Assembly: GCF_030499535.1 (NCBI RefSeq)
Contig: NZ_JASTLB010000001.1
Span: forward strand, 1,736,001-1,800,000
Direction: 5' to 3'
Source: Streptomyces sp. TG1A-8
GTDB taxonomy: Bacteria > Actinomycetota > Actinomycetes > Streptomycetales > Streptomycetaceae
Length of the DNA: 64,000 nucleotides
The notes below the pieces were generated by a model, which was given only the letters and a program-made list of their open reading frames with translations, was not told the origin of the DNA and made no database searches. The position numbers and the translations under genes are program-made. Shown here one piece after another: positions 10,968 through 21,024 of this stretch; position 1 is the stretch's first letter; each line of letters begins with the position of its first letter.

Positions 10968-11606
10968 TCAGGCGCCGTGGGCCCCCGGCGCGCCGTATCG
11001 GGCGAGCATGGTCAGCACCGCTTCGTCGACCGCGTTGGTGATGGCGGAGTCGTCGGGCTCCCATCGCGCGAGCAGCATCCGTGGCCAGAACACGTAGTTG
11101 GAGATCATCCCGAGGAACTGCGTCGCCGCCGTCTCCGCATCGTCAAGCCGGGCTGCACCAGCGGCGTTCTCCGCCGCCAGATAGCGGCGGACCGATTCGA
11201 AGTAGGGCATCTTGCCGAGCTTGAATTGAGTCTCGCCAAGCTCCGGGAAGCGCGGCACCTCGGCGATGACGATGCGGAAGAGGGCGGCCATGCCGGGCTG
11301 GGTGAGGAGCGCCACGTATCGGCGTCCGATGGTCTCAAGCCCTGCGCGCAGGTTCCCTGGCTCGGGGAGGGGCGCCTCCTCGTCGTCGACCTTCCAGTAT
11401 TCGGTGACGATCGCCTCGAACAGGGCCGCCTTGGTGGTGAACTGCTTGAACAGAGTCGCCCTCGACACTCCGGCCGCCTCGGCGATGCGGGCCAGCGAGG
11501 TGCCGTCGTAGCCGGAGTCGAGGAACAGCTTCGTCGCCGCCTCGATGATGGACGTCCGCTTCTGCGCTGCTACGCGCCGGTGGTATTCCGAAGGCTGTGC
11601 CGTCAT
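10968..11606 (-). CDS. TetR family transcriptional regulator
   Basis: 212-residue repressor from the ATG at 11606 (MTAQPSEYHRR). N-terminal TetR helix-turn-helix with 'TSLARIAEAAGVSRATLFKQF' at about residues 36-56, followed by an all-helical ligand-binding domain typical of AcrR-like members. The ribosome site for 11606 is very close (GGAGGGC), so the true start may be a nearby GTG upstream. The gene is divergent from an SDR dehydrogenase, and the shared promoter region has two copies of a 16-bp palindrome, so it probably represses both genes. The ligand is unknown. Confidence 0.9.
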   Translation of the reverse strand: MTAQPSEYHRRVAAQKRTSIIEAATKLFLDSGYDGTSLARIAEAAGVSRATLFKQFTTKAALFEAIVTEYWKVDDEEAPLPEPGNLRAGLETIGRRYVALLTQPGMAALFRIVIAEVPRFPELGETQFKLGKMPYFESVRRYLAAENAAGAARLDDAETAATQFLGMISNYVFWPRMLLARWEPDDSAITNAVDEAVLTMLARYGAPGAHGA

Positions 11607-11634
11607 GCCCTCCAGTATGCCTCCCACTGCGAGA

Positions 11635-11699
11635 TGAGTCACTTGACTCACCCACGGTCCCGCTCCTACCTTGAGAGGAGAGGTGAGTCACTCGGCTCA
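11635..11699. promoter_or_regulatory. Paired TetR operators between tetR and SDR gene
   Basis: A perfect palindrome TGAGTCACTTGACTCA (11635-11650) and a 14/16 copy TGAGTCACTCGGCTCA (11684-11699) lie 49 bp apart in the 122-bp divergent promoter region. This is the standard layout for a TetR repressor acting on itself and its neighbour. Confidence 0.75.
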
Positions 11700-11728
11700 C
11701 CGTTAGCGTAAGCCTGGAAGGAAGCATC

Positions 11729-12517
11729 ATGGGACGCTTTGAGGGCCAGACCGTCATCGTCACGGGCGGCAGCGGGGGCATGGGCGGCAGTCATGTGCAG
11801 GGCTACCACGCCGAGGGGGCGAACGTCGTCATCGCCGGCCGCGACGACGACGCCGGCCGCGATCTCGCTGCTCGGCTCGGTCATCGGGCTCTGTCCGTTC
11901 ACCTGGATGTCGCCAGCGAGGACGACTGGGCGGCGGTGGTGCGAGAAGTCGAGGGCCGCTTCGGGCCGATCGCCATCCTGGTGAACAACGCGGGCGTCCA
12001 GAACCCGGCGGCCCCTATCGAGCACACCGAACTCCGCACCTGGGAGCACACCTTCAGCGTCAACGTCACCGGCCAGTTCCTCGGCATCAGGGCCGTGGCT
12101 CCGTCGATGCGCAGGGGCGGTGGCGGAACCATCGTCAACATCGCCTCGACCATGGCCCACGGCGGCACGGCCTTCTACGCCCCCTACACCGCCAGCAAGT
12201 GGGCCGTGCGCGGGCTGACCAAGACGGCCGCGCTGGAGCTGGGGCGGGACAACATCCGGGTCAACTCCATCCACCCCGGCGTCGTCTCCACACCGCTGAT
12301 CAACGAACCCACCGTCGCAGGCCAGCCGCCCATCGCGGACTCCTACTCGCCCGATCCCTTCGCCATCCCCCGCCTCGCCGAACCCTCTGAGATCACCCGC
12401 CTGTTGCTCTTCATCACCTCCCAGGACGCATCTTTCGCCACGGGCTCGGAATTCGTCCTGGACGGAGGCCTGCTGCTCGGTCCTGCACTCCGGCCCGAAG
12501 CCGACATCGCAGCTTGA
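11729..12517 (+). CDS. SDR family NAD(P)-dependent oxidoreductase
   Basis: 262-residue classical short-chain dehydrogenase. It has the cofactor motif 'VTGGSGGMGGSH' near residue 10, 'NNAGV' near 88, and the catalytic Tyr/Lys as 'YTASK' near 155, preceded by the active Ser in 'NIAST'. The sequence is nearest in style to 3-alpha/20-beta-hydroxysteroid dehydrogenases, but substrate cannot be fixed. AAGGAA lies 8 bp before the ATG. Expression is probably released when the divergent TetR regulator binds its ligand. The C-terminus extends slightly beyond the usual family end. Confidence 0.92.
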   Translation: MGRFEGQTVIVTGGSGGMGGSHVQGYHAEGANVVIAGRDDDAGRDLAARLGHRALSVHLDVASEDDWAAVVREVEGRFGPIAILVNNAGVQNPAAPIEHTELRTWEHTFSVNVTGQFLGIRAVAPSMRRGGGGTIVNIASTMAHGGTAFYAPYTASKWAVRGLTKTAALELGRDNIRVNSIHPGVVSTPLINEPTVAGQPPIADSYSPDPFAIPRLAEPSEITRLLLFITSQDASFATGSEFVLDGGLLLGPALRPEADIAA

Positions 12518-12611
12518 GCCGGCACTGCAGTACGGAGCGTGCAGTCGCGGGCACCCGTCTTGTTCAAGGCGAAGCGATCTTGCCTTGCGACGACGACGGG
12601 CTGGGGCAGTT

Positions 12612-13375
12612 GTGATCACGGCGTCCGAGCCGTCCTGGACAGCTCCATTCACTGGGGCGAGGCCGCGCTGCTTCGGCAGGTTGGTGGCCGCGTTGCGACG
12701 GGAGGGCGCGGATGCGATGCGGCGGGGCCGTCCGTGGAGCCTGCCGCTGGAGGGCCGCGTGCTGCTCGTGACAACGTACCGGCGCACAAACTTGACGATA
12801 TGCCGGCTTGTCCCGCTCTTCGGCAACTCGAAGTCCGCGGCCGACCGCATCATCGACCACCTCGGCCCCCGGCTCGCGCTTCAGCCTCGTCGGTGGTTCC
12901 AGGGACACCGTGCTCCTCGTGGACGGCACCCCGGTGCCGACTCGCCACCGTTCGACCGCCGAACGGTTCAAAAACTACCGCTGCTCGACTGCCCATCAGG
13001 TCATGATCGACGCCGTCACCCGCTTGGTCGTCGTGGTCGGCCGACCGCTGCCCGGCAATCGCCATGACTCCGCGACCGGGAGGGATCCGGCGCCAAGGCC
13101 GTCGTGGACACCACCACGACGATTGCCGATGGCGGCCTCCAGGGCACCGGACTGGTGATCCCGCACCGGCGAGCGGCCGGGCAAGCCGAACTCCCGGCCT
13201 GGAAAGAGGAACACAACCGGTCCCCTAAACAGGTTCGCACCCGCATGGAACACACCTTCGCCCGCATGAAGACCTGGAAGATCCTGCACGACTGTCGCCT
13301 CAGAGGCGACGACATCCACCACGCCATGCTCGGCATCGCCCGCCCATACAACCCGGCCCTTGCCAACGCCCTCCC
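12612..13375 (+). pseudogene. Decayed IS5-type transposase
   Basis: Remnant of a common Streptomyces DDE transposase of the IS5 group. The N-terminal part ('WSLPLEGRVLLVTTYRRTNL') starts at a GTG (12612). The frame then changes near 12890, giving 'VLLVDGTPVPTRHRSTAERF' and 'RLVVVVGRPLPGNRHDS', and changes again near 13078, giving 'TTTIADGGLQGTGLVIPHRR' and 'RMEHTFARMKTWKILHDCRL'. Two frameshifts and a lost stop mean it is not functional. It marks past insertion between the SDR gene and the membrane protein at 14009. I could not find clear terminal inverted repeats. Confidence 0.85.
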
Positions 13376-14008
13376 CCGCCCTCCCCACCGACGTAGGCGT
13401 GTAGGAACGCGAGCAACTTTCAACGCTCCGCAAGAAGTACGCGGCTCGCACCGCCCCGGCTGCCAAGAACGCCCAGCCAGCGAAGTCGAAACCGGCAGGG
13501 CGTACGGACGGCAGGAAACCCGCCTCGAAGAAGCCCGCGGCGAAGAGCGCGACGCAGAAGCCGAAGTCCGCACCGGTGCGTGACCTCGGTGACCGCCTCG
13601 TCAACCGCACGGCCCTCGGCTACGGCCCCCCGGTTCGCGTCGGAGGGCGACCGGGACACCGCGCGCCTGGTCCGGCTGGTGGACGCCGCCGCCGAGCGCC
13701 TGCGCCCGGGCGTCGACGTGTCGTACGGCTACTACCCCGACCGCCCCTCGTACCTCTCCCCTGGCCGTGGCGACGTGCTCCCCGAACCGCGTGATGCCCG
13801 AACTGGGCTGCCCGTGCGCGTAGTCGAGAACCGGGACCACCGCCCCGCGCCGCACCGCGAAGACTCCGCACGGCGACCTGAGCCCGTCATCCGACGTGAC
13901 GGACGGTCCGGCGCACCGAGCACTTCCCGCGTCCGTACGCTGATCCTGCGCACGGCGGTTCCGGTCCACCCCGCGCCACTGATGGAGCGAATGCGACCTC
14001 GTCGACGT
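13376..14008. other. Non-assigned stretch with possible gene debris
   Basis: No intact gene recognised. Plus-strand translation just after the transposase remnant gives a Lys/Ala/Pro-rich tract ('AAKNAQPAKSKPAGRTDGRK') resembling the basic tail of a DNA-binding protein. A different frame further on gives 'DTARLVRLVDAAAERLRPGV'. Neither has a start, ribosome site or clear family, so both look like broken ends of older genes. Confidence 0.4.
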
Positions 14009-15322
14009 CTACGCGGCCAGCGCCGGGAACACCACCACCGACCCGTCCTTGTCGCGGGCCATCTCGATCGCCACGTCCGTCGCGCGGCTGTCGGCCACGG
14101 CGCCGTCGCCCAGCCGGTGAAGGCGGTGCGCGGCGCGCAGCAGGCGATCGACCTCGCTGGTGGTGAAGACGGGGCGCCGACCGCTCGGGCGGGCCAGTTC
14201 GAGTGACGCCAGGCGTACCAGGACACCGGCGATGCCGGACTCCAGTGCGTCGAGGCTCTGCTGTTCGCGTCGGAGTGCGCGGGTGAAGTTCTCGAACGGG
14301 TTGCCGGGTTCGCCCTGGGCGTGCTCGACCGCCTGGAGGACGGCGACCCGCCGCTTCAGGGCGATGGCCAGGGACGCGAGTTCGAGGTGGGCGCGGAACG
14401 TGCCTCCGTGGTCGTCGATGCCGGGGAACGACTCCGTCAGGACTGCGAGTTCGATGGGCTCGCCCTCGGGCAGTGCGTCGAGCGCGCTCCGCCACCCGGC
14501 AAGACGGCCCTCGGCCTTGCTCAGCGCCGTGTCGAGGGTGTGCACCGCCGAGTCGAGTCCCAGCGAGAGGCCGAGTCTGCCCTGGTCGAGCAGAACGGCC
14601 GTGGCCTTGTCGACGGCGGCGCGGCAGCCGTTGAGTGCGCTGTGCTCGTCGTCGAGCTTGTCCTGCTGGAGTTGCTCCAGCAGTTCCGTGATGTGCTCGA
14701 TGGCCTGCTGACGCTTGTGGTCGGCGTGCGCGCTCACCCCCACCGCCACGGCCATGAGCACCAGCGGAGCGGCCACGGTGAGCGCCGTACCGCCGACGGC
14801 CGCGGCACCCGCGGTTGCACCGGCCCCGCCGGCCGTGCCCGCTGCCGCCGCTCCTCCGACCGGTACGAAACTCGCTTTGGCGGCAATCCTGCCGTTCGTC
14901 GAGTTCACGAGGGCACCGAAGACGCCACCGGTCGATCCCTTCGGCACCATCGGGCGCACGAGGCCCTGACCGAACTGGGCGGCGACCTTCGCCGGGACCA
15001 CCATGCGGTACAGGTTCTCGCCGGAGGCAGTCGCTTTGGCCGTCGTGAGGGAACTTCGCGACGCCTGGGTGAGGAACTGCGACAGGTGCTGCGCCAAGGG
15101 ACTCACGGCGTCGAGCGGGATGCCACGCCCACGGTCGATCTTGTCGGGCAGGGGATGTATTTCGAGTGTGACGACCGGCTCGTCGGCCAGGACGGCCAGC
15201 ACGCCGCGCAGTTCGGCCAGGCGCTCGGCCGTCATCGACTCGCCCGCGGTCAACGCCGGCACCCGGACGTCACCGGTCGCCAGCGTCCACACCGGCACGG
15301 CCGTCTTGCGGTCGTCAGTCAT
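14009..15322 (-). CDS. Hypothetical membrane/coiled-coil protein
   Basis: 437 residues, family not recognised. The ATG at 15322 has a GGGGGAGACA ribosome site. The N-terminal 120 residues are soluble-looking. Residues about 150-195 are an Ala/Gly-rich hydrophobic stretch ending 'PLVLMAVAVGV', probably one or two membrane helices. A Gln/Glu-rich helical region follows ('ITELLEQLQQDKLDDEHSAL'), then a long helical C-terminus with Leu/Ala heptads. The plan (soluble, membrane hairpin, coiled coil) recalls bacterial proteins thought to act in phage or toxin responses, but that is only a resemblance. It stands alone after an insertion-sequence remnant. Confidence 0.7.
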   Translation of the reverse strand: MTDDRKTAVPVWTLATGDVRVPALTAGESMTAERLAELRGVLAVLADEPVVTLEIHPLPDKIDRGRGIPLDAVSPLAQHLSQFLTQASRSSLTTAKATASGENLYRMVVPAKVAAQFGQGLVRPMVPKGSTGGVFGALVNSTNGRIAAKASFVPVGGAAAAGTAGGAGATAGAAAVGGTALTVAAPLVLMAVAVGVSAHADHKRQQAIEHITELLEQLQQDKLDDEHSALNGCRAAVDKATAVLLDQGRLGLSLGLDSAVHTLDTALSKAEGRLAGWRSALDALPEGEPIELAVLTESFPGIDDHGGTFRAHLELASLAIALKRRVAVLQAVEHAQGEPGNPFENFTRALRREQQSLDALESGIAGVLVRLASLELARPSGRRPVFTTSEVDRLLRAAHRLHRLGDGAVADSRATDVAIEMARDKDGSVVVFPALAA

Positions 15323-15600
15323 TGTCTCCCCCTTGCTTCCCCGGACAGTTTAGGGCTGGCGTCCGACAGGAACCGGCGCCCGTCAGTCCAGCAACCGCTC
15401 GGCGCGATCCGGGACGCCGCGGAGGTGCCGGCCGCCGGCCACCATGGCGTGGAGGAGGCGATGCCCTTCGGTGCGGCTGCGTGCGGCAAAAGCCGCTCCG
15501 CGGTTCCGCGTCTTCCTGATCACCGGGCGGGCCGAGGGGTGGCGCCCGTGACGTGCGGTCCGGCGGCCGGGCCGTGGCGGTCCTCCCGTACCGGCCGGTC

Positions 15601-15639
15601 CGCCGCCGCGGGCCCCGTCGGAGGGGGCCCGCGGCGGCG
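15601..15639 (-). terminator. Terminator after ilvN
   Basis: Perfect 16-bp GC-rich inverted repeat with a 7-nt loop, 28 bp beyond the ilvN stop. The remaining gap 15323-15600 shows nothing recognisable. Confidence 0.8.
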
Positions 15640-15667
15640 GACGTCACGGCGGTCGCCGGGGCGTGGC

Positions 15668-15910
15668 TCAGCGGGGTGCCGGCTCCAGGACCTCGACCAC
15701 GTTGACCAGCTTGGCGAGCTGCTGGGAGAGCTGGCCGATCGCCCGTTCCTCGACGTGGGCGACGATCGTCATCCGGGACCGGCCCGGCCGGCCGGTCGGG
15801 GCGACGGCGAGCGATTCGATGTTGTAGCCCCGCCGGGAGAACAGGGTGGCGGCGCGGACGAGCACGCCCGGCTTGTCCTGGACCACGGCGGTGAAGGTGT
15901 GCTGCGGCAT
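15668..15910 (-). CDS. ilvN: Short acetolactate synthase regulatory subunit (ACT domain only)
   Basis: 80 residues, starting MPQHTFTAVVQDKPGVLVRA. This is a single ACT domain with 'NIESLAVAPT', the part that binds branched-chain amino acids and activates the large subunit. Actinobacterial IlvN is normally about 170 residues with a second ferredoxin-like domain, which is missing here; the size matches the short IlvM type. It follows ilvB by 28 bp with its own GGAGAGGGG ribosome site, so the two form one operon with a terminator beyond. Feedback inhibition is probably weak or absent in such a short subunit (inference). Confidence 0.88.
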   Translation of the reverse strand: MPQHTFTAVVQDKPGVLVRAATLFSRRGYNIESLAVAPTGRPGRSRMTIVAHVEERAIGQLSQQLAKLVNVVEVLEPAPR

Positions 15911-15938
15911 GGTTGCCCCTCTCCGGGTGCCGGGGTGG

Positions 15939-17843
15939 TCAGTCGGTCTCGTCGCCGAAGTCGGGACGGAGGTCCCGGGCCGCCATGATCTCGTCGTTGC
16001 TGGTGCCGGCGGCGACCATCGGCCAGACCATGGCGTCCTCGTGCACGATCAGATCCACCACGACGGGACGGTCGTTGACCGCGTTGGCCTTCTCGATGAC
16101 CGCGTCGAGCTCGGCCGGGTCCTCACAGCGCAGGCCGACGCAGCCCATCGCCTCGGCCAGCATGACGAAGTCCGGGATGCGGGTGCCCGGGGCCACCGGC
16201 CGTGTGCCGCCGGCCGAGGTGGAGGCGCGGTCCGCGGTGGGGGCGGAGCCGGGTGCGGACGGGCCGGAGTGCAGCGCGGTGTTGGAGTAGCGCTGGTCGT
16301 AGAAGAGGGTCTGCCACTGCCGGACCATGCCCAGTACACCGTTGTTGATGACCGCGACCTTGATGGGGATGCCGTTGAGCGCGCAGGTGACCAGTTCCTG
16401 GTTGGTCATCTGGAAGCAGCCGTCTCCGTCGATCGCCCACACGGTGGCCTCCGGCCGGCCGGCCTTGGCGCCCATCGCGGCGGGGACGGCATAGCCCATC
16501 GTCCCCGCGCCGCCGGAGTTCAGCCAGCGGCCGGGTTGCTCGAAGTCGATGAACTGCGAGGCCCACATCTGGTGCTGGCCGACGCCTGCGGTGAAGATCG
16601 TGCCCTCCGGGGCGAGCCGGCCGATGCGCTCGATGGCCTGCTGCGGTGACAGGCGGCCCTCGGGTGCCGGGTCGTAGCCGAGCGGGTAGCGGGTCCGCCA
16701 GTTCTCCAGCCTCTGCCACCAGGCCGCGTAGTCGCCCCGGTGGCCCGCCTCGTGCCGGGCCCGGACGCCCAGGACGAGGTCGGCCAGCACGTCGCGGGCG
16801 TCACCGACGATCGGCAGGTCCGCCTGTCGGTTCTTGCCGATCTCGGCCGGGTCGATGTCCGCGTGCACGACCTTGGCGTGGGGGGCGAAGCTGTCCGGCC
16901 GGCCGGTCACCCGGTCGTCGAAGCGGGTGCCGACCGCGAGGATCAGGTCGGACTTCTGCAGGGCGGTCACCGCGGCGACCGTGCCGTGCATGCCGGGCAT
17001 GCCCAGGTGCTGCGGATGGCTGTCCGGGAGGGCACCCAGCGCCATCAGCGTGGTGACGACCGGCACCCCGGTCAGCTCCACCAGGGTCCTCAGCTCCTCG
17101 CAGGCGCCGGCCTTGACCACGCCCCCACCGACGTACAGCACCGGGCGTTCGGCCGCCAGGAGCAGTTGGGCGGCCTCGCGGATCTGCTTGGCGTGCGGCT
17201 TGCCGACCGGGCGGTAGCCGGCCAGGTCGGTCCGCGGCGGCCAGCGGAAGGTCGTCGTCCCCTGGAGGGCGTCCTTGGTGATGTCGACCAGAACCGGTCC
17301 GGGACGGCCGGTGGCAGCGATGTGGAAGGCCTCGCTGATCACCCGGGGGATGTCGTCCGGATCGGTGACCAGGTAGTTGTGCTTGGTGATCGGCAGGGTG
17401 ATGCCGCAGATGTCCGCTTCCTGGAAGGAGTCGGTGCCGATCATCGTGGAGGGCACCTGGCCGGTGATGGCGACGACCGGCACCGAGTCCATGTAGGCGT
17501 CGGCGATCGCGGTGACCAGGTTGGTGGCCCCCGGACCGGAGGTGGCCATGCAGACGCCCACGGCGCCGGTGGCCTGGGCGTAGCCGGTGGCCGCGTGGCC
17601 GGCGCCCTGTTCGTGGCGGACCAGGACGTGACGGACCCGGGTGGAGTCCATCAGCGGATCGTAGGCGGGGAGGACGGCCCCGCCCGGAATGCCGAAGACG
17701 GTGTTCACCCCGGCCTCTTCGAGGGAACGGATGAGTGCCTGGGCGCCCGTCACCCCGGCCTCCGTGATGCCGGCCGAGGGCGGGACGTCGGCGGTGGTGA
17801 CGGCGTCCGGTCGGTACGCGGGATCCGGTGTGTAGGTGCTCAT
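15939..17843 (-). CDS. ilvB: Acetolactate synthase large subunit
   Basis: 634-residue thiamine-diphosphate enzyme that condenses two pyruvates to acetolactate in valine/leucine synthesis. The start is the ATG at 17843 ([12 protein letters not shown]) with GAGAGG upstream; the frame stays open further upstream but without coding character. The catalytic Glu lies in '[13 protein letters not shown]', and the ThDP/Mg motif is '[17 protein letters not shown]'. All three domains are present, and the C-terminus keeps the Streptomyces-type ending '[20 protein letters not shown]'. There is no ilvC beside it, so it looks like an extra copy in the accessory island rather than the housekeeping operon. 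Its role could be supply of acetolactate or a resistant copy of a target. Confidence 0.93.
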   Translation of the reverse strand: MSTYTPDPAYRPDAVTTADVPPSAGITEAGVTGAQALIRSLEEAGVNTVFGIPGGAVLPAYDPLMDSTRVRHVLVRHEQGAGHAATGYAQATGAVGVCMATSGPGATNLVTAIADAYMDSVPVVAITGQVPSTMIGTDSFQEADICGITLPITKHNYLVTDPDDIPRVISEAFHIAATGRPGPVLVDITKDALQGTTTFRWPPRTDLAGYRPVGKPHAKQIREAAQLLLAAERPVLYVGGGVVKAGACEELRTLVELTGVPVVTTLMALGALPDSHPQHLGMPGMHGTVAAVTALQKSDLILAVGTRFDDRVTGRPDSFAPHAKVVHADIDPAEIGKNRQADLPIVGDARDVLADLVLGVRARHEAGHRGDYAAWWQRLENWRTRYPLGYDPAPEGRLSPQQAIERIGRLAPEGTIFTAGVGQHQMWASQFIDFEQPGRWLNSGGAGTMGYAVPAAMGAKAGRPEATVWAIDGDGCFQMTNQELVTCALNGIPIKVAVINNGVLGMVRQWQTLFYDQRYSNTALHSGPSAPGSAPTADRASTSAGGTRPVAPGTRIPDFVMLAEAMGCVGLRCEDPAELDAVIEKANAVNDRPVVVDLIVHEDAMVWPMVAAGTSNDEIMAARDLRPDFGDETD

Positions 17844-18103
17844 CTGGCCAACCTCTCGGTTTCGTCGACGAATGGGTCCCGCCGGGCAGGGCGGGGTTTT
17901 ACCGGGGCCTGGCCTGCGCTGGTGTGCGCCGGCTCGGGCCGCCGGGCCGTTGTCGTGAGAACCGGGGCAGCAGGGTCTGTCTCCGCGCCGGTTGCCGGTG
18001 CCGCGTGCTGAGGGGTGGTCCAGCGGGCGGTGCGGCACCGCACCGTCAAGCAGCGGTCGGATCTCCGGTCGTCCGAGCCGCGGGGCCGCGAAGCGGCCGT
18101 GTC

Positions 18104-19324
18104 TCAGTCTCCGTGCGCCGCGGCGCGCGCCGTGATCCGCAGGAAGAGCAGGGCGGCGACCGCCAGGATCGCTCCGAGGCCGTACACGGTCGTCGTTCCG
18201 ACCGGGAGTGCGACGCCTCCGAGTACGGTGCCCAGGCCGATGCCCAGGTAGATCCCCGAGGAGTTCAGGGAGACCACCAGAGGGGCTTCCTGCGGGGCGA
18301 CCTCGATCAGCCGGTGCTGCTGCGGCGGCGTCTGGCACCAACTGCTCGCGCCCCAGAGCATGACCAGCAGGCCGACCACGGGCAGCAGCGAACCGTGGGT
18401 GGCGGCGATCCAGGCCAGCAGTCCGAGGGCGAGTGCCATGCTGACGTATCCGGCGGTCAGGACCCGGACGGAGCCCCAGCGGTCGGTGGCGTAGCCGGCC
18501 GCCATGTTGCCGAGCACGGCGCCCAGGCCGTACAGGAAGAGCATCCACAAGGTCGCGCTCTCGGGGACCCGCACGGCCTTCAGCACCGGGACGCTGTAGG
18601 CGTAGGCGGTGTAGCTGGCTCCCATGCCGAGCACCGTGAGCGGCAGTACGGCCAGCACGGTCGGCCGGCGCAGCACGGCGAGCCGGGTGCGCAGCGGCAC
18701 CCGCGGGTTGCCGGGCAGCTCCGGCATGATCAGCCGCACGCCGACGGCGACGAGCAGGCACAGCCCGGCCACCACGCCGAGGGCGCTCCGCCAGCCCAGC
18801 CAGTGGCTTATCAGGTTGCCGAGGGGGACCCCCAGCGCGGTCGCGACGGTCAGGCCGCCGATGACCACGGCCAGGGCTCGGGCCCGTAGCTCCGGGCGCA
18901 CCAGGGCGGCGCTCACCGCGCCGGCGTTGGGGGTGTAGGCGGCCGCGCCGGCGGCCGCGATGATCCGGCTGGCGATCAGCACGGCGAGGTTCGGTGCCAG
19001 CGCCGAGAGGAGATTGGCCACGCCGAGCGTGAGCAGTGCGGCGATCAGCAGGACCCGCCGCGGCAGCCGCGCGGTCAAGGTGGCGAGCACCGGCGACAGG
19101 ACGGCGTAGGCGGCGGCGAACACGGTGATCGACTGTCCGGCCGCCGCCACCGACACGTGCAGCGAGTCGGCCATGGACGGCAGGAACCCGGCGACGACGA
19201 AGGCGTCCGTGCCGACGGCGAAGGTGCCTAGGGCCAGCACCATGGTCGACGACAGTCCGCCCGGTTGAGGCGGGTTCTCGCCGTCAGCCGTCGGACGACC
19301 GGACGGAATCGAGACACTCGACAT
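18104..19324 (-). CDS. MFS exporter, DHA1 type
   Basis: 406-residue major facilitator with 12 predicted membrane helices. The motif A region appears as '[15 protein letters not shown]' and the antiporter motif C region as '[20 protein letters not shown]'. This class (12-TM drug:H+ antiporters such as the arabinose-efflux/chloramphenicol group) exports small molecules. It lies between the acetolactate synthase genes and an Rrf2 regulator on the same strand, so it may export the product of the island or an unrelated compound. Confidence 0.9.
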   Translation of the reverse strand: MSSVSIPSGRPTADGENPPQPGGLSSTMVLALGTFAVGTDAFVVAGFLPSMADSLHVSVAAAGQSITVFAAAYAVLSPVLATLTARLPRRVLLIAALLTLGVANLLSALAPNLAVLIASRIIAAAGAAAYTPNAGAVSAALVRPELRARALAVVIGGLTVATALGVPLGNLISHWLGWRSALGVVAGLCLLVAVGVRLIMPELPGNPRVPLRTRLAVLRRPTVLAVLPLTVLGMGASYTAYAYSVPVLKAVRVPESATLWMLFLYGLGAVLGNMAAGYATDRWGSVRVLTAGYVSMALALGLLAWIAATHGSLLPVVGLLVMLWGASSWCQTPPQQHRLIEVAPQEAPLVVSLNSSGIYLGIGLGTVLGGVALPVGTTTVYGLGAILAVAALLFLRITARAAAHGD

Positions 19325-19375
19325 CCAGATTCTCCTTGTAGGCGTGCCCCGCCGGTGGCGCGGGGCACTGGTGAT

Positions 19376-19855
19376 TCAGCGGGCCGTGTGCTCGTAATGG
19401 CGCCGAGTACGGTCCGCGGCTCTGGGCGGCGCGGTGGCCATGATGTCCGCCAGCGTCTGCGCGGCGAGTTCGCGGCGCCATGCCAGCTCGGCCCTGCGCA
19501 TGGCGGTGGCGATGCCGCAGGCCCGCTGGAACTCCCGGGCGGGTGCGCCCGCTCCTTCTCCCCGCTGGCGGATCTCGGTGCAGCGGAAGACGTCGTCGGG
19601 ACCTTCGATGGCGGTGACGACGTCCATGAGAGTGATCCGCTCGGGGGGGCGGGCCATCCGGAAACCGCCCCTGGCCCCCGGCGTCGAACTGAGGATGCCG
19701 GCCCTGACCAACGCCTGCAGCTGCTTGTTCAGATAGGCGGGCGGCAGGTCGAACCAGACCGCCAGTTTCGCCGCCGGCACCGGTTCCTCGTCCCCGACCC
19801 ACGCCAGTGTCAGGCAGCAGTGCAGCCCCCACTCGACTCCCTCGCTCATCCGCAT
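19376..19855 (-). CDS. Rrf2 family transcriptional regulator
   Basis: 159 residues from the ATG at 19855 (MRMSEGVEWGLHCC). The Rrf2 winged helix is clear: 'YLNKQLQALVRAGILSSTPG' followed by 'GGFRMARPPERITLMDVV'. Of the three cysteines that hold the Fe-S cluster in IscR and NsrR only two have likely counterparts ('FRCTEI' and 'RACGIA'), so cluster binding is doubtful. No ribosome site is well placed for 19855; a TAGTGT hexamer ends 7 bp upstream, which suits a leaderless transcript. It sits 50 bp before the MFS gene on the same strand and probably controls it. Confidence 0.88.
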   Translation of the reverse strand: MRMSEGVEWGLHCCLTLAWVGDEEPVPAAKLAVWFDLPPAYLNKQLQALVRAGILSSTPGARGGFRMARPPERITLMDVVTAIEGPDDVFRCTEIRQRGEGAGAPAREFQRACGIATAMRRAELAWRRELAAQTLADIMATAPPRAADRTRRHYEHTAR

Positions 19856-19954
19856 AACCGGGACACTACACCTCCAGATTCCCACTCCACACGTCCACCG
19901 GGAAAACGTCATGCCGCGCGCGCTCGGCGGCGGTCGCCGGAGGGGCCGGTGCGG

Positions 19955-20941
19955 TCAGGCGTCCAGGTGCGGGAGGAGGAGCACTCGCCTGCCGTGCAGC
20001 TCGCCCCGCTCCATCCGGCGGTGGACCTCGGCGGCGGCGCTCAGCGGGAGCGCCTCGGTGCACCGGGGGCGGAGGCGGCCCGCGGCGAGGAGCCGGTTGA
20101 TGGCGACGGCCGCCTCGGCGAGCTCGGCACCGGTCGCGTGGGAGATGACGAAGCCGACGATGGAGCAGTCCTTCATGTAGAGCGGCCCCACCGGGAGGAC
20201 CGGTCGCGAGCGGGCGCCGGCCAGCAGCACGATCCGGCCGCGGGCGGCGAGCACGTCGACGGCGGTGGTCAGGTCGTTGGTGCCGGAGGTGTCGAGGTAG
20301 ACGTCGACGCCATGGGGGCTGACCTCGTCGATCCGCTTGGCGAGGTCGGGATCGCGGTAGTCCAGGACCTCCGCCGCGCCCAGGTCGCGGCAGTGCGTGG
20401 CGTCACGCGCGGAGGCCGTGGCTATCACCCGGGCGCCGGCCTCGACGGCCAGCACGATCAGCGCGCTGCCGACGTTCCCCGCCGCGCCGGCCACCAGGAC
20501 GGTCTCACCGGCCCGGACCCGGCCGTGGGTGAACAGGCCCAGGTAGGCGGTGGCGGCCGGATGCACCGTGGCGACCGCGTCGGCCGGGTCCACGCCCTCG
20601 GGGAGGTGATAGAGGCGGTCGACCGGGACCACGGCCCGCTCGGCGGCGGCGCCCTGCCGGCCGCCGTGGCCGAGGCTGTTGGACCAGACCAGGTCGCCGA
20701 CGGCGAACCCGGGGGCCCCCGGCCCGGCCTGGACGACCGTGCCGACCAGGTCACGGCTGATCACGAGCGGGAACCCGGCCGGGGTCCGGAAGATGCCGGA
20801 GCGGACCAGGGTGTCCACCGGGTTGACGGTGGCGGCCAGGACGTCGACCAGGACGTCGGTCGGTCCCGCCGTGGGGGTGGGCATCTCACCGTAGTGGATG
20901 TTCTCCGGCGGTCCGAGGGTCTCGATGAAGGCTGCACGCAT
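19955..20941 (-). CDS. Zinc-independent MDR oxidoreductase (quinone reductase-like)
   Basis: 328-residue medium-chain dehydrogenase/reductase starting MRAAFIETLGPPENIHY. It has an N-terminal GroES-like fold and a C-terminal Rossmann fold with 'VLVAGAAGNVGSALIVLA'. No zinc-binding cysteine/histidine set is seen, so NADPH-dependent quinone or enone reduction is the family expectation. The start at 20941 is the first that fits the family; the upstream frame lacks homology. It is divergent from the transposase-like gene at 21215, with two similar palindromes between them. Confidence 0.88.
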   Translation of the reverse strand: MRAAFIETLGPPENIHYGEMPTPTAGPTDVLVDVLAATVNPVDTLVRSGIFRTPAGFPLVISRDLVGTVVQAGPGAPGFAVGDLVWSNSLGHGGRQGAAAERAVVPVDRLYHLPEGVDPADAVATVHPAATAYLGLFTHGRVRAGETVLVAGAAGNVGSALIVLAVEAGARVIATASARDATHCRDLGAAEVLDYRDPDLAKRIDEVSPHGVDVYLDTSGTNDLTTAVDVLAARGRIVLLAGARSRPVLPVGPLYMKDCSIVGFVISHATGAELAEAAVAINRLLAAGRLRPRCTEALPLSAAAEVHRRMERGELHGRRVLLLPHLDA

Positions 20942-21024
20942 GGTCACCGAGTCTTCCACCGCTCGGCGGGACGGGACCTCGGGCAGCGGAATATCCGTCA
21001 ACTGGGCCTGCCGCCCCGCACCCC

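Noticed and set aside
17844..18761. Upstream extension of the acetolactate synthase frame
   Set aside because: The extension overlaps the MFS gene in another frame and has no family match; the ATG at 17843 gives the normal IlvB start.
19376..19855. NsrR-like nitric oxide sensor linked to the nitrite module
   Set aside because: Only two of three cluster cysteines are apparent, and the gene sits with an MFS exporter 14 kb away from the nitrate genes.
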